In this document: positions 44,770 through 56,813 of the stretch, in pieces
How the letters are laid out: the number at the start of each line of letters is the position of its first letter
How positions within the stretch are numbered: the stretch's first letter is position 1
DNA from: Blasia pusilla
Lineage: Eukaryota > Marchantiophyta > Marchantiopsida > Blasiales
Assembly: GCA_050084515.1 (NCBI GenBank)
Contig: CM114273.1
Span: forward strand, 28,272,001 to 28,336,000
Direction: 5' to 3'
DNA: 64,000 nucleotides
Translations under genes and position numbers: made by a program
Notes under the pieces: generated by a model
Databases searched by the model: none
Seen by the model: the letters and a program-made list of their open reading frames with translations, nothing else
Told to the model about the DNA's origin: nothing

Positions 44770-46064
44770 ATGGACGAGGATTGTGTCATACTCGATTCTC
44801 AAGTACCAACGCAGAATGCTAAGCTGATTCCATGGACAACTTCCGAGATTCAAATTCTGATTGCAGCAAAACGAGATGAAATGGAGAGATTAGAACTGAA
44901 TTATACTACTCAATCTACTATGGCCACCTTAAAACAAAAGTGGAAAAAAGTGGCTGACTTTTGTTTGAAGAATGGGATAAAGCAACCTATTCGTGATGGC
45001 CAGGCGTGCAAAAAGAAATGGAGTGCTCTCATAAAAGAATTCAAACAAGTAAGTTAAGTTGGTGGTATCCAATTTTTATGATGTGATGCAAAACATGAAG
45101 TGTCTTTATTTTACAATTGACACTCATGTAAGTTTTCATTACAGGTTCATGATTGGGAGCGAAAGGCCAAAAGCGCGAATTGTCTTACTTTGACACTCGC
45201 ATCTTTGAGAAAGGACCGGAAAGCACTAGGTTTACCTTCAAACTTTGATGAAGCCTATTACAAGGGTCTAGTAGAATGGCTCCCCAAAAGACAAGACGTG
45301 GACCCGGAGAGCATGGGAGTGTCCACCTTTGATACTTCACTTCTACCTGATCTTAATGCTAACTTCAATCCTCCACCCATGAGTCCGATAGCTTCACTCG
45401 TGCCACGGGTATATCAATCTTACCAAAAGAAGAAGGATGTCACCTTGTTCATTTGTTTCTTAGTATCAATACAAGGCTACTACTAACGTATTGGTTGTTT
45501 ATATAGAGGTGGAGTCATTTGAGATCCCAACCAACGAACCTTCTCCTCCATCGTCTTCTCCAGGTACATGAATATGAAACAAAGGAAGTTCTTTTCTTTG
45601 TTAATTTCACTTATTATGCACATATGCTACTACTAATTTATTTATTGTTTGTATAGATGTGAGTCATTTCAGATCCAGTGGATGCGAGAAGAGATCCCAA
45701 CTACTCGCGTGCGCCTTCATCGTGTGCTCATCATGAAGGTTCTTATAATTGTCTTTAATGATTTTTGTGACTTTTTTGGTCTTATGTGGAAATGTAGTTA
45801 ATGATTTTAGTGGTGTTATGTGGCAATGTAGATTTTGGCAAGGAAACTTCGAAAAGGAAGAGCCTCAAGGATGGGATTAGAGGAAAACGACGGCGTAAGA
45901 GCTCCATGGGAGATGCCATGAAGGAATCTACTGATGCCATGATAGATGTTATACATGATGGTCAAAGAATGGATATTGAACATAAAATTAGAGTTGAAAG
46001 TCCTACAAATGAATGCGGATGCTCTTACAATGATATCTCTGACCTTTTGTCATGCCTTTGGTAG
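44770..46064 (+). CDS. Myb/SANT-like partner protein of a PIF/Harbinger transposon
   Basis: Exon 1 (44770-45048) encodes a Myb/SANT-like trihelix: IPWTTSEIQILIAAKRDE, then ATLKQKWKKVADFCLKNG and QACKKKWSALIKEFKQ. A GT-AG intron follows, then exon 2 (45145-45408), VHDWERKAKS onward. Further likely exons are 45507-45563, 45657-45738 and 45832-46064. The last has a basic nuclear-localisation-like run, KRKSLKDGIRGKRRRK, and a Met/Asp/Ile-rich end. In PIF/Harbinger elements this type of protein binds the transposon ends and helps bring the transposase to the nucleus. It converges on the transposase gene downstream. Exon borders beyond exon 2 are predicted from splice signals only. Confidence 0.7.
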
Positions 46065-46255
46065 GGGATTTCAAGGGAGATCTTGAGAGTTTACATTAAG
46101 AAATAATTGAACTTCATTGAGGACACAATGAACAAAAATAGCCATATGAGATGTACTTATATGTAAAGCATATATACGGATATATATGAGGTACTTCTAC
46201 TTGTATGCTATATGTACGTGTAATTCTATGTATTTCTACTGGTATGTTGAAATTA

Positions 46256-47557
46256 CTATTCAACTCTTGCCATGATATGCTCGAAAAGAGCATCACGATT
46301 TCTCCTTCCTTCAAATGTTGTTTCATTGTTTGGAGGATTGCTATGACCTTGTGCTACATGCATCCTTGTCGAGGAGGAGGGATCCATGAGATCATATACT
46401 AGAGGATCTTCTCTATCTATCATGATGTTATGAAGAGCACATGTAGCAAATATCATCTTCGGTAGTGCTTGTAAGTTTGGCTTGTAAATGACTCGATTGA
46501 GTATGCGCCATGTCCCTTTTAATCGGCCGAAAGCTCTCTCCACACACATCCTCATGGAAGAATGATAAAAGTTCCAAGTGTCCTTTTTTTCCGATAGGTG
46601 CTCTGGATAAGGAACTATGAGCCATGACAAGAGTGGATATCCTGCATCATCAATAATATACTCTAATCCTCTCACCATTTCTTAATGCAAGTGAATGTCC
46701 ATCTAGGACCCTTTGGTTGGAAGTTACATTTTTGTAGAATTGGGAGTTTCGAAGAATTCGAGTATCATGAATAGAAGCAGGATATCCAATGAACACATCT
46801 AGGAATTTCAGTCTTGAATCAACGATAGCTTGCATCGCACAAGCATAAGATTTGCTTTTATGACTATACCAAACTGTGGAATTTGCACTTGGGTAGTTCC
46901 ATGAGGAAGTGAGTGACATCAATTGCACCGCAACAATTCAAAAATCCATGTTGTGCTTCAAATCTGATTTTACCTCTCCATATCTTTGTCCTTTCGCCAA
47001 GCCACTGCCCCACGTGCCTCCTCCACAAGTGCATTAATGACTCTAAAGACAACTTGCACAGTTGTAGATTTTCCGATACCGAAAAGCTCTCCAATCCCCT
47101 TCATTTGATCCCCTGTGGCAAGACGTCGTAGAGTAATAGCGACTTGTCTCTCAACACTCAACAACCTGTTTGGTAAGACTTGTAGGGAATGGGGAGGATT
47201 AGTAGTTAGTCGACTCCGTAACATATCACAAATGAAGTCAAATGTATTTACCGTAACACGAAAGAAATCTCTAAATCGCTCCGGATGATCTCTTCTTATT
47301 ATAGTTTCGTCAATGAAAAGACATGTAAATGTCATAGATCGTGGCAAAATATACCAAGGAGAGAACATGCGACGTGATGTAATGCTAGACCTAGCATTCA
47401 TCATGAATTGGAAATAGAAGAGAGCACGATAATGAAAGAAGGACCTCCTACTCCTAACTTGAAAGAAAAAAAGACGAGTAGAAAAAATTTGAATTATAAA
47501 AACCAAATAAATAGTCAAGAAGCACATGTTCATTCTCTTTTCATCTAAAATATCCAT
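46256..47557 (-). pseudogene. PIF/Harbinger (HARBI1-like) DDE transposase, frameshifted
   Basis: N-terminal region with FRVTVNTFDFICDMLRSRLT, LSVERQVAITLRRLATGDQ and FGIGKSTTVQVVFRVI, the helix-turn-helix-like part. The DDE domain has CCGAIDVTHFLMELP (first Asp), QAIVDSRLKFLDVFIGYPAS and HDTRILRNS, DDAGYPLLSWLIVPY (second Asp) and CVERAFGRLKGTWRIL (Glu). The end is ALHNIMIDRED. Single-base phase changes near 47000, 46890 and 46670 break the frame, so this copy is inactive although all catalytic residues remain. No terminal inverted repeats or TTA/TAA target duplication could be placed with confidence. Confidence 0.85.
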
Positions 47558-47756
47558 GATTAAAAATTTTAAAAAGAAATTTTTTTAAAAAAAATCTTAT
47601 AATAATAAAAAAAAATGTCTTAAGATGTGACTAAAATATGCATGAAACATGAAATCTATGAAAATGACAACTCAGACAAGGAGCAAAGTTAGAATGAATA
47701 AAAAAATTTATAAGAACCGAAAGGAAAAGGGGGGCGCAATTGGGAGGGAAAATTCG

Positions 47757-47881
47757 TTTCCGTAACCGGAAACGGACTTTCCGTTCCCAGCCGGTTGGAA
47801 GGAACCGGCTGGAACTGCCGCCGCCGGCGAGCAGTTCCAGCCGGCGGGTGGCTTCTTGGGGTCGCAAGCGACCCCAAGAAG
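47757..47881. repeat. Cluster of GC-rich inverted repeats
   Basis: CCGGCTGGAACTGC (47805-47818) pairs perfectly with 47831-47844. CTTCTTGGGGTCGC (47852-47865) pairs perfectly with 47868-47881 around a 2-nt loop. A weaker AACCGG/CCGGTT pair lies at 47764-47796. These are strong hairpins with no coding role. Confidence 0.85.
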
Positions 47882-48640
47882 TCGCCCATGCGACCCGGCT
47901 ATTAGTATTGGTCAGGCCGCGCGTCGGTCCTGCTCCACCCGGCTGTGCATGTTTTGCCGCCGACTAGCTGGCCCTAGTCCCGCTAGCCGCACTGCTCCCG
48001 CCGTTGTCTTACTCCGGACCCTGCGTGAGCTGCCGGCAGAACCCGGCCGGCCGCCACCTTGCCGCCGTCCAGATCCACCAAAGGGCCGCCGACCCGACTA
48101 CAATCTCGGTTCGCCACAAGCACTTCCGGCGCCGAAGCTCCCATTCCCGGCCCGGGTCCTACACGTATCCGACCTGGCGCCGAGCTGCCGCTACCCTACA
48201 GCCGCCGACGTTCTCCCCCAACCGGCCACGCCCAAATTTTCCCGGCCGACCCTAGGTTCTGCCGTTTTTAGCTGCCGTCTTAGGATTGCCGCGTTTTTGG
48301 GTCTGTGTTGCCCCTGAATCCATCCGTTCCGTTCACTACTACGTTCCGTGCCTACCGCCGCGATTGCCGCCGCCCTGGAACCTACGGTCCCGATCTCGGA
48401 CCACCCGGCTGGTCCCGCCCTGCCACTGTAGGTCCTCACAGCCGCGTCAGGCCCTTGCGGCGTTCATTGGCGTCAGGTCGCGCCTTCATTCGGATGCCAG
48501 CGTTGCCGCCAGACTCCCCAACCCCTCGGCCTTGGGCTCTTACGGCGGCCTTCCCGGAGTTTCCGGCCGGGTATTCCTTTGCCGGCCGTCGACTGTCACA
48601 GCCCAGTTCTCCCGCCGCTGCTGCGACCTTTCTCGCCCGA
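47882..48640. other. GC-rich stretch without a gene
   Basis: Rich in Cys/Pro/Arg-coding triplets in all phases, giving 70-150 residue open frames on both strands without any family motif. May be the distal leader of fragment F. Confidence 0.45.
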
Positions 48641-49407
48641 CCGTTGACGTGACGTGATTGCCGACTGTCTGCTTCCGGCTGACTCTTAGCAGCTGCCTAA
48701 TTGCGGGTCCTACCGACGTTGGAGTATAATTTCCCCTCTTACCACGGTTGTGGTCGTGGTCAACTGAGGTGCCGTGACGGCCCTCCCTATTTATGTTCCT
48801 TCGTCCGTCCAAATTGTCGCCGTTAGTCTCACTTTCCCGCCGTTGTTGAGTGGACGGTCTGTGATGACGACCGTTGATTTTATGACTTGCGCCGCCACTA
48901 TTTTTTTGGCCGCCACCGACTAAGGATAGGCCGCTCAGCGATGACAAGTGACCTTTTGGATTGATGGGGTCTCAGTTTTCTTTCCGCTTGCTATGTCGTG
49001 ATTGGTATTCGCTCGATGAAGATCGATTACCGTGCCGGTGTAGTAATTCCGTGCCGCACCGTACCGCACATCGAGGAGATTTGAGGATTGTCAATACCAC
49101 AAGAGTACGACTTGCTATTTGGAGGAGTTTGTCTTCACGACCGAGTTGGGATCGAGATTTGTAGTTGCTGAGAAGCGACATCGACATTGTTGTCAGGTTA
49201 CCCATTATGGTCTTTCACCCTGCACGTGTTAGGGATCTTCGGATATTGGGTAGTTATTTGGAATAGTGGGTTTCGTGCACATGCTGAAAACATCGTTGAT
49301 GTATGGGTTTAGGGGACATACACCTATGTGGGATGTCCAAAGGTGACGGTAGGTCTTGTCGATAAGATGATAGTACAGTAGTTGATTTTCCGCACCACGC
49401 CACTTGT
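48641..49407 (+). other. Leader of fragment F (methyltransferase-Gypsy family)
   Basis: Matches the leader of B: GACTTGCGCCGCCA near 48888 and a single copy of the 275-bp unit at about 48955-49190 (CTATGTCGTGATTGGTA; ACCGTGCCG). It gives the single-copy state of the unit that is tripled in B. Confidence 0.6.
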
Positions 49408-49445
49408 GTAAATGGGTTGAACTCTAGAGAGTTCAACCCATTTAC
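49408..49445. repeat. 38-bp palindrome at the start of fragment F gag
   Basis: GTAAATGGGTTGAACTCT, AG, then its exact reverse complement. The right arm is gag coding sequence (matching the FNPF region in B). The left arm is an inverted copy of it joined to leader DNA, so this is a fold-back joint. Confidence 0.85.
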
Positions 49446-50005
49446 AACATGGAACGGTATGTTCCAACATGGAAAATTACCATGAGTTTTCCCACAGATA
49501 TGCCCAAGAGATTGAGGCATGGCGACTCTACTATGACCCACACTATGTGTCATGGACGGAGACGTTCCCAGATAAGGACGAGGAGTCAAGAGAGGCTACA
49601 CCAATGATGTTTTAGGAGAGGTAACTCGCACTAGAGCAGTTGCACAGTCCAGTCGGGTTCGTCCCAGGTTCAACCCCGTGGTTGAGTTATTTGCTGAGTT
49701 GCGGACGAGCTACCAGATACAGAGAAGCTACGGAGAAGCTACGGAGCATCCACGACTTCCAGAGGCGCCCGGGTGAGAGTTTGCGTGAGGCCTACACCCG
49801 CTTATGCTAGTTGATTAACGCCACTCAGGGGGTGACAGAGTCCCAGGCTATCCAGTCATGGTATGCGATGCTAGACCAAACTCTGCGGACACGGGTGCGG
49901 GAGGGGGTGCTTCTTATGAACACCTCACCCACGTTGAGAGATGTTTCTAGGACCTATGAGAACATTGAGCGTAAGATGGCGGAGGAGAGCATAGCCACCA
50001 GATAG
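49412..50005 (+). pseudogene. Fragment F: gag of the methyltransferase-Gypsy family
   Basis: Capsid segment homologous to 27565-28300 on the other strand. It has FNPFTTWNGMFQ, YHEFSHRYAQEIEAWRLYYD, then in the last open frame TQGVTESQAIQSWYAMLDQ, VLLMNTSPTLRDVSRT and ENIERKMAEESIATR. Stops at two places fit CAG-to-TAG. It ends against DUF4216-coding DNA at about 50005. Confidence 0.78.
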
Positions 50006-50702
50006 TCAAGTACATGCCTTGTCTATTCCTCCCCAAGCCAAGCTAAAGGTGCTTTCATACAAGAGTATGAAAGCTTATGGAAATCATTATAGGGTAGAGG
50101 GACCATTTGGTATCAATACATTCACTACCTACGATCATGGGATAGGGGCCATGTTCGTTGATGAATCCTTGGGTAATCAACATTGTGCATATTCTTATGT
50201 AGGAGTATTGGTAGAAATACTTTCTTTTGATTATGGAATTATAGACCAACCTATTATATTGATGAGAGGGCGATGGGTGGGTTCAATGTGGGGATGGAGA
50301 AATCCTCCTATGAAAGAAGCCAAGGAAGTGTTTCTTCTCGCTAACTTGAATTCGTGTGAGCCTTTAAACCACCATCCTTTCATTTTTCCATCACAAGCGG
50401 AACAAGTTTTCTATGGGGATTATCATGCGCAAAATGGATGGAAAGTAGTCTTAAATAAGGAGGCAAGATCTCATAGGGTTTATTTCAATGAGAGAGAGGC
50501 AAGTGGTGGAAATCTAGATCATATCCTTGATCTCAAGGTCTCTAGTACAGATCTTGGAAATTTACCAATGGTTAATACTGTTGGAGCAAGAGAATTGATA
50601 GATGTTGAACTTGTTATGGCTCGAGTAGATGTTGATGGTGTCCCTGCCATCGAAGTACTAGATGAGATCAATGTTATGAATTCAGATGAGTCAAACTCAT
50701 AG
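50006..50702 (+). pseudogene. DUF4216-domain fragment, probably of a CACTA (EnSpm) transposon
   Basis: An open frame of about 230 codons with the DUF4216 pattern: SYVGVLVEILSFDYGIIDQP, LMRGRW, VFLLANLN, HPFIFPSQAEQVFYGD and GWKVVLNKEARSH. An acidic C-terminus follows. In plants DUF4216 usually lies near the end of the long protein encoded by CACTA elements. No Tnp2-type transposase or CACTA ends are visible, so it is a detached piece. Its start is joined to gag of fragment F, so the first ATG at 50019 need not be native. Confidence 0.7.
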
Positions 50703-52552
50703 GACTTTTAGGGGCAAGGATTTTTTATTTTTGTTTCCAAAAAGAATGGAAGGAGTTTGAGTTCAAGATGAACCATGCTCTTTTTTTGTTTGATCGTCAA
50801 TTTGATCAATGTAGGTAGCTAGCCTTGAATTTCCTTTGTTATATTGTCATGTTTGAAGATTGTTTGCTTCCTTGCTCAGTGATGATAGACACTATGGCTT
50901 AAAGTGTTGTATTTTTTGAGCCACAATTTCCACGTGGGGGAGGAAGTGGTGGCAAGCTAGTACTAGAACTATATTTTTTGCCTATGAGATGCAATTACCT
51001 TGTGAAAAACCCCTTGGATTTGTAGAAAATCCCATCACATAACTTTTTTCTTTAGAAGTTTTTCATTTCTTGGAGTCATTGTGAACTTCTTTATGATATA
51101 CATAGGCTAACGTACACCGGAGTAATCCCTTCCTACAAGATGATGCACTCCTTCTCTAGATCATTTTCTTTAAATTGTATAGAAAATAGAGCATGAATGA
51201 GAGGATAATTGTTGCTCCAAGACAAGAGGAGCCGTGCCGAATGATAATCACAAAGCCCAATGATAATCATGAAGCGCACATACGTTGCGTGTCGAGTGAT
51301 AATCATGGAGCGCTCATTGCGTTGGGAAAAAAAAGAAGGGCTCGTGCTAAGAGGGAAAAGATCTGTAGGACTATGGGGGAGACGTCTTGATTGTTTGTTA
51401 TCTCCAATCGAAAAATGAGTTGCATTTAAATATTTTATCATAATTAACAAATCTCCACAGCTTTGTAGTGCCTCAAAACCCTACATTTGGGGCGAGCGTG
51501 GGTTTGTGGAAGCCATTGTTGAAGCCTTTGGTGATGATCATTTCTCTCGGCCTTCGTCGTATCGTCTCTTCTACAAATGAGTTGAACATATCTATATAAG
51601 TAAAAGAGGACGGGGTTTGAGGAAACCCTTCTCAGGTATTGACACCTATCCTCTAAGGGCTCATGTGGTGTCGACCCATGTCACTTTGAGAGAGGAAGTT
51701 GAATTGAAGAGAGATAATAAAAAAATTTAAATATCACCAATGCATAACACGGGCATCGGCTAGTAACAAAATACCCTAACTTCGTGTGATGCACAAAATT
51801 GTATTATCTCCCACAATTAACTTTAAATTGAAAATGACCTCAAGTGATACCCGGTGTGGAAGAAGAAAAGAATTTGCAAAATGGAAGGACATTCCTCACC
51901 AATTTGAAAATTGACCTCGGAGTCCTTTCGTTCCTTGGATTTGTATTATAAGAAACGATGAACTTCAATAAATAAATATGCATATGAAAAACCCTTAAAA
52001 ATAAAAAAAGTTACTGAAAGAATCAAATATCCGAAGGTCATAACCCACCTCCAAAAAGAAGAAAAGGGTATTTTCCTATCTATTAGGGTTCCAAATGTGA
52101 ATATTACGGCTTAGCTTATTGTCATTTGGAGAAATTTCCCAAGGTAACGTCCTCTATTCACCCACCCTTCCCCTCCTTTCCCAAGTCCTTTCTTGTTTGT
52201 CGTATTTGTCGTATGTGCTTCTCATTTTGATTCGATTCACGTTTGTATTTGTTATCCCTCCGATACATACACTTTTCTTCTCATCTATTTTATCTCGAAG
52301 GGCCCATGATCTTTTCACACTCTTAGCAACTCTACGTATTCATTAGTTTATTTTTGGGAGGGGGTTGGGACTAGAAGTCCTAGGTGATGTCGGTAGGTGA
52401 GAGTTTATGTTAGAGGGAGCATTACCGTGGGACGGAAGAGAGTGGTTTGCAGGGTACGCTGTTCGAATGGGGATGATATGATCATTATTGACGGGGATTG
52501 TCGCACGATTTTATTGGAGGGGGCCATGTCCTCTTCTTGGTGAGTTGCATCC
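50703..52552. other. AT-rich intergenic DNA
   Basis: No recognisable gene, terminal repeat or RNA gene. Short frames at 51133-51450 and 52119-52346 lack family features. Confidence 0.5.
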
Positions 52553-55500
52553 ATGCCTCGACCCGCATCGGCTCCCCGTGTGGGGACCCGTGGGTCCTCT
52601 AGTCGGGATACTAAATGCCCATGTTGTCCCGAATTCTTCACTGCGTTCAGAATTCGGAACCACTTAGCGGCTAAACATCCTGACTTTGATAGATTTGGAT
52701 GGGTGGTCCCTCCTGTTGACCATGGATGCTCTCCGGTGCTTCCCGCATCATCGCCCCCTCTTGAGGCATGGGAGTGGTTGAGGTCCTACCAGGGTAAAGA
52801 TTATAGGTCTCTCCGAGACCCTTTTCCCCCCGAGGTTGTTTCATAGGATCCCCATGCTATTCGGGACGACCTCCGCCACGCATTCCTCCTTCCCCTCGCT
52901 AGGATCGCCCTTGATCCTATGGATGATCTCTCTTGGTACCTACTACTTCTCCTTCCACGATGGTGTCTTCGTTACACTCGGGAGGGAAGGCCGGTCATAG
53001 AGAGGTTATAGCACGCCCGAGACGTTTTGAGGAGGTGATTGGGAGTCTGCAGAGTGAGTTTGTGGCATTCGCCGAGGTAGTAGTTCACCTGGTTTCCGGC
53101 GGACGATCCTGGAGCAGCCAGGTTGCGACGATGTAGGACATCGGGCGAGCCTCGTGAGTACTCGCGAGCCGCACGTGCTCTTCGCCCGATGGACATGGCT
53201 CCTTCTTCAATCGTTACCATCGATGCCCTCCGAGGCTACATCCTCGCCCCGGTTGACATTCCAGCTTTTTGCACGTGACTTCCACCCGACACGGCTATAT
53301 GCCTTGACCCGTCCCTCTTTGCACGGGCACTCGGACGTTTCTCCGAGGATTGCGGCCGGAGGTTTGTCTAGTATGATGTACGAACACCTTCGTGATTGCT
53401 TTTCTTCCGAGGACACCGCTAGCGGCTTCTCCGAAGTTGCCAGGTTGCCTCTCACCTAGCTCAGGGAGAGTGCCAACAGTGATGGCCCAAGTATTAGGGG
53501 CGGGGCGACTTTTGGCGTTGTCAAAGGAGGGTGGTGGTATCCGTCCGATTGCCATAGGTGAGGTGCTCTTGTGGTTGGTGAGTCGTACTCTCGCTTTGCA
53601 ATTCCGTGAGGCTTTCACCACATCCGAGTCCGCATCGTTTGGAGTTGCCACGCCACCGGATGTGAGACGGTTGCCTTAGGTTTGAGGGCTTGTCTAGATG
53701 TACATCTAGAGTGGGTGGTTTCTCAAGTGGACGTGGATAACGCCTTCAACTCAAGATATCTCGGGCTACTATATTCACAGAGTTGAGGGACGCGGGTGGC
53801 CCCATGGCGAGCCTCATTCCCTTTGTGCAGGCTTTCTATGGGGCTCCTTCGGCCCTCTTTTTCCACCATGGTCGATTCGAGGAGGAGGTCACGGTCTTGG
53901 AGTCTGCTACCGGGACTCGTCAGGGTGACCCTCTGGGTGGCGCGTTGTTTGTTGTGGCTCATTACCGAGCGGTTCTTTCTACGGTGGAGGCTTTCCCGGG
54001 TTGCATGTTCCCTTCGCTGGCAGATGATACTTATATTGTTGGTCGTGGAGATCTGGTTGTCCCTGCATTCGAGCACTTTTCAGCACAGTTGGCACGTGTC
54101 GGCCTGGCGGTGAAGGTGGGGAAGTGCAAGGCTTGGTCTCCATCAGGCCTACGTGATGATCTACATTTACCCGTCGGCTTCTTGCGACCTGTCGGAGGGC
54201 TTCGAGTCTTGGGAGTCCCACTCGGGAGCCAGGACTTTGTATCGACTTTTGTGGCAGCGGCTCTTACCGAGGATCTTCTCCACGTTGATGATCTTACGAG
54301 GATTGGTGACCCTCAAGTCGCCTTCGGCATTCTCTTCTTGTTTTGCTCGAGACCTGGTTACCTCACTAGAACTGCATCGGACATCTAGTCACCTTTCTTC
54401 CCTATATAGATCCTTTGATAGGAAGCTCATGCGGTGTTTGGGGATCTTCTAGGACCCGGCTCCTTAGAGTGCCCCATGGGGAGTTAGCTCAGAGACAGGC
54501 CTCTTGGCCGATTTCTTTTGGTGGAGTAGGTCTTCTCGACCGAGTTAGTGGCGCCCTCCGCTTTTTTTTAGGGAGTTGGGCCATAGTGGCACCCTCCTTT
54601 GCTCGATTTTTGGTTAGAGATAGACCGCTCCTTCTACACTACGTCTCCTGTGTCGAGGATGGCTCTTTCCCACTTGAGTCTTCACTCACCTTGTAGAGAT
54701 TCCTTCGAGTTGAGGCCAAAGCCGTTCTCCCCACTTTCTCCTCCTTAGTTACCTCCGGTCACCTGGGCTCCAATCTTCCTTGATGGAAGCCCACTTTGAG
54801 GCAATTTTTAGAGGCACTATGTCCGACGGGAATATCCCCATGGAGGTTAGGGGCCCGATTCGCTCTTGCTCCGGAAAGGGGCAGGCTCATGGGTAGGGGC
54901 GCCCCTTCTCCGAGCTTTCGTGATCGCACCACTTACCTATACCATGCCCGATGCGGTTCCGCTTTGGGCCTCCCCCAACCATCGGTGGTTGGTTCGACAC
55001 ACCGCGAGTGTCGCCGAGCCTGGATCCACTTGGTGTGCATTTGGCACGCTGTCGATTGGGGGTGAGAGGATAGCCACTCACGATGCAAAGGCGGGATATC
55101 ATGTTGAGATTGCTCGGGAGAGTGGCTTCCATGTGCAGAGAGAGAGGCACTACTCCATGCGGGATTCCCTCATTCGTGCGATCTCTACATGACATGTGAG
55201 GTCGAGGTGGTTGTGGCGGACGTGGTAGTCACAGATCCCACGCTGGGAGGAAGCGGTGCGAGCCAAGTGGTGGCCCAAGGGCGAATGCTACATGAGCGCG
55301 CGGCGGCGGCGAAGAAGACACATATCTGATCGACTACACGAGGGACACATCTTCATCCCCCTGGCCATAGACATGTATGGGGCTATGGGGGAGAGGTTCA
55401 ACTCGTTCCTTACGGACTGCGCCCATCATCTCCACTCGAGAAATGGGTTGTCCTTAGCTACTGTGATTTCAGACATTGTAGGCGGCGGGTCTCCATAGCG

Positions 55501-55641
55501 TTGCAGCGTGCCCAGGCTAATGGGATTTTGCGGCGGGCTCAGGCTGTGGGAGACGCCGGCGCTAGAGGCCCAATTAGTAGTAGTCATAGCTCTCTTGTTG
55601 TTGCTGATATTGTCTCTGCTATTGGTGAGTTTCGTCGTTAG
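52553..55641 (+). pseudogene. R2-like non-LTR retrotransposon (LINE), decayed
   Basis: N-terminal C2H2 finger CPCCPEFFTAFRIRNHLAAKH (about 52612-52680), as in R2-clade proteins that bind target DNA. Then a decayed stretch, then RT: GGGIRPIAIGEVLLWLVSRT (53530-53590), VDVDNAFNS-like sequence, FYGAPSALFF, TGTRQGDPLGGALF (about 53910-53950), the catalytic ADDTYIVGRG (54020-54050), KVGKCKAWSPSG and VLGVPLGSQDF. A C-terminal part (IPLAIDMYGAMGERFNSFLT, then ALQRAQANGILRRAQAV in another frame) ends with TAG near 55639. Many stops and frame changes. No poly-A tail or target duplication could be placed. Clade assignment is by motif impression only. Confidence 0.72.
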
Positions 55642-56813
55642 GGGGAATGCCCCCTTCTTCCTTTTCTGGTCCTGTTGTGGCCTTGAGGTTCTGACTCTTT
55701 GAGTCCCCCTCTTTTGTACTTCCCTTGGGTTTTCCATCACTCGTTTTTATCCAAGTGCATCTTGAGTCTACCAAACCCGCCAACAGCAGAGGTTCCCTCC
55801 TTTTTCAAAGAGGGGAGAAAGTGGCGGAGGAATCAGAATGGAGAGTAGGGGCCGTTGAGGTCATTGATGATTTATGAGCCTCTGTAGTTTCGAGGGAGAC
55901 CTCGCGGCCGCATTCTTCATGAGCCTACGCCCCATAGGCTTTGGGGCAATCGTACGTAGCTCGGAAGTCCATCTCCGTATTTATTTATTTATGATGCTCG
56001 CTGTCTGTCGTTCGTTCTCCGAATCTCCATAGCTCCACTGCGCGTCGGCGTTGCGTTGCCGCTGCGACGGTGGCAGAGGTGCGAACACACACATGAGAAA
56101 GTTTCGACACTGGTAGCGGTCGGAGCCTGTAATCGAGGTAAGCGTAGCCGTTGGATCGGTGACCAGGGTCTCTTGCGGAGTCTTGCCACACCACAGGGAC
56201 GCAAAAGCTACCAGAGCTATTGAATGCTGCTCTACCTACTCAAATGCTGCCATAAACTCGCTTCGCAAAATTGACAAAGTCCGGCGGTCAGGACACCTAC
56301 TACCTGGCAAAATCTCGTACGTTTGCTTTTTTCTATTCGTACTCTCCCTCGGAGACCTCCTGTTGACAACCGGAGTGTGTACCAGTAACCAGTCGTCTAC
56401 TCGGAGCATGCAGTGCAGACAACGCCTAACCAATGTTGTAGGACCATCTATTTACTCTCGCTTCCTGACTGCGCGTGGATCTCATCTCCCATCTCATGAG
56501 GACGAGAGACTGATTATCTTGCTCGTCGGTTTGTCCTGCCACTGGGGTAGGTGAAGGAGCTTTGGCGGAGCGTTGTCTCCTTCCTCTTTGCATAGTCGGG
56601 TCGGTTCTCGTAGATGAGCGCGGTTTCCGATTGTCGCCTGTCTGCAGTTTTTGCGGCGCTTGTACATCGCAGCAGGCATTGGCTTGCGAAGCGAAATCCA
56701 GTGAAAGCGCGGGAACTATTTCTTCCTGCAGTTCAGTTTTGTCGCAGCGCTGAAGGCTTCGTCGTCGCGTAGTTTGAACGTCCGACGTGCCATTGGGGGA
56801 AGGCAGGGCAGCC
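55642..56813 (+). other. Upstream region of the LEA_2 gene
   Basis: No coding frame of note. TATTTATTTATTTATG at 55979-55994 is a possible distal TATA-like run, too far from the start codon to be sure. Confidence 0.35.

Noticed and set aside
41565-47881. Terminal inverted repeats for the Harbinger element from GGCCGG-rich stretches
   Set aside because: No pair could be aligned convincingly and no TTA/TAA target duplication was found.
47740-48950. Overlapping open frames of 70-153 residues on both strands
   Set aside because: High GC content keeps several phases open at once; no motif, splice pattern or start context supports a gene.
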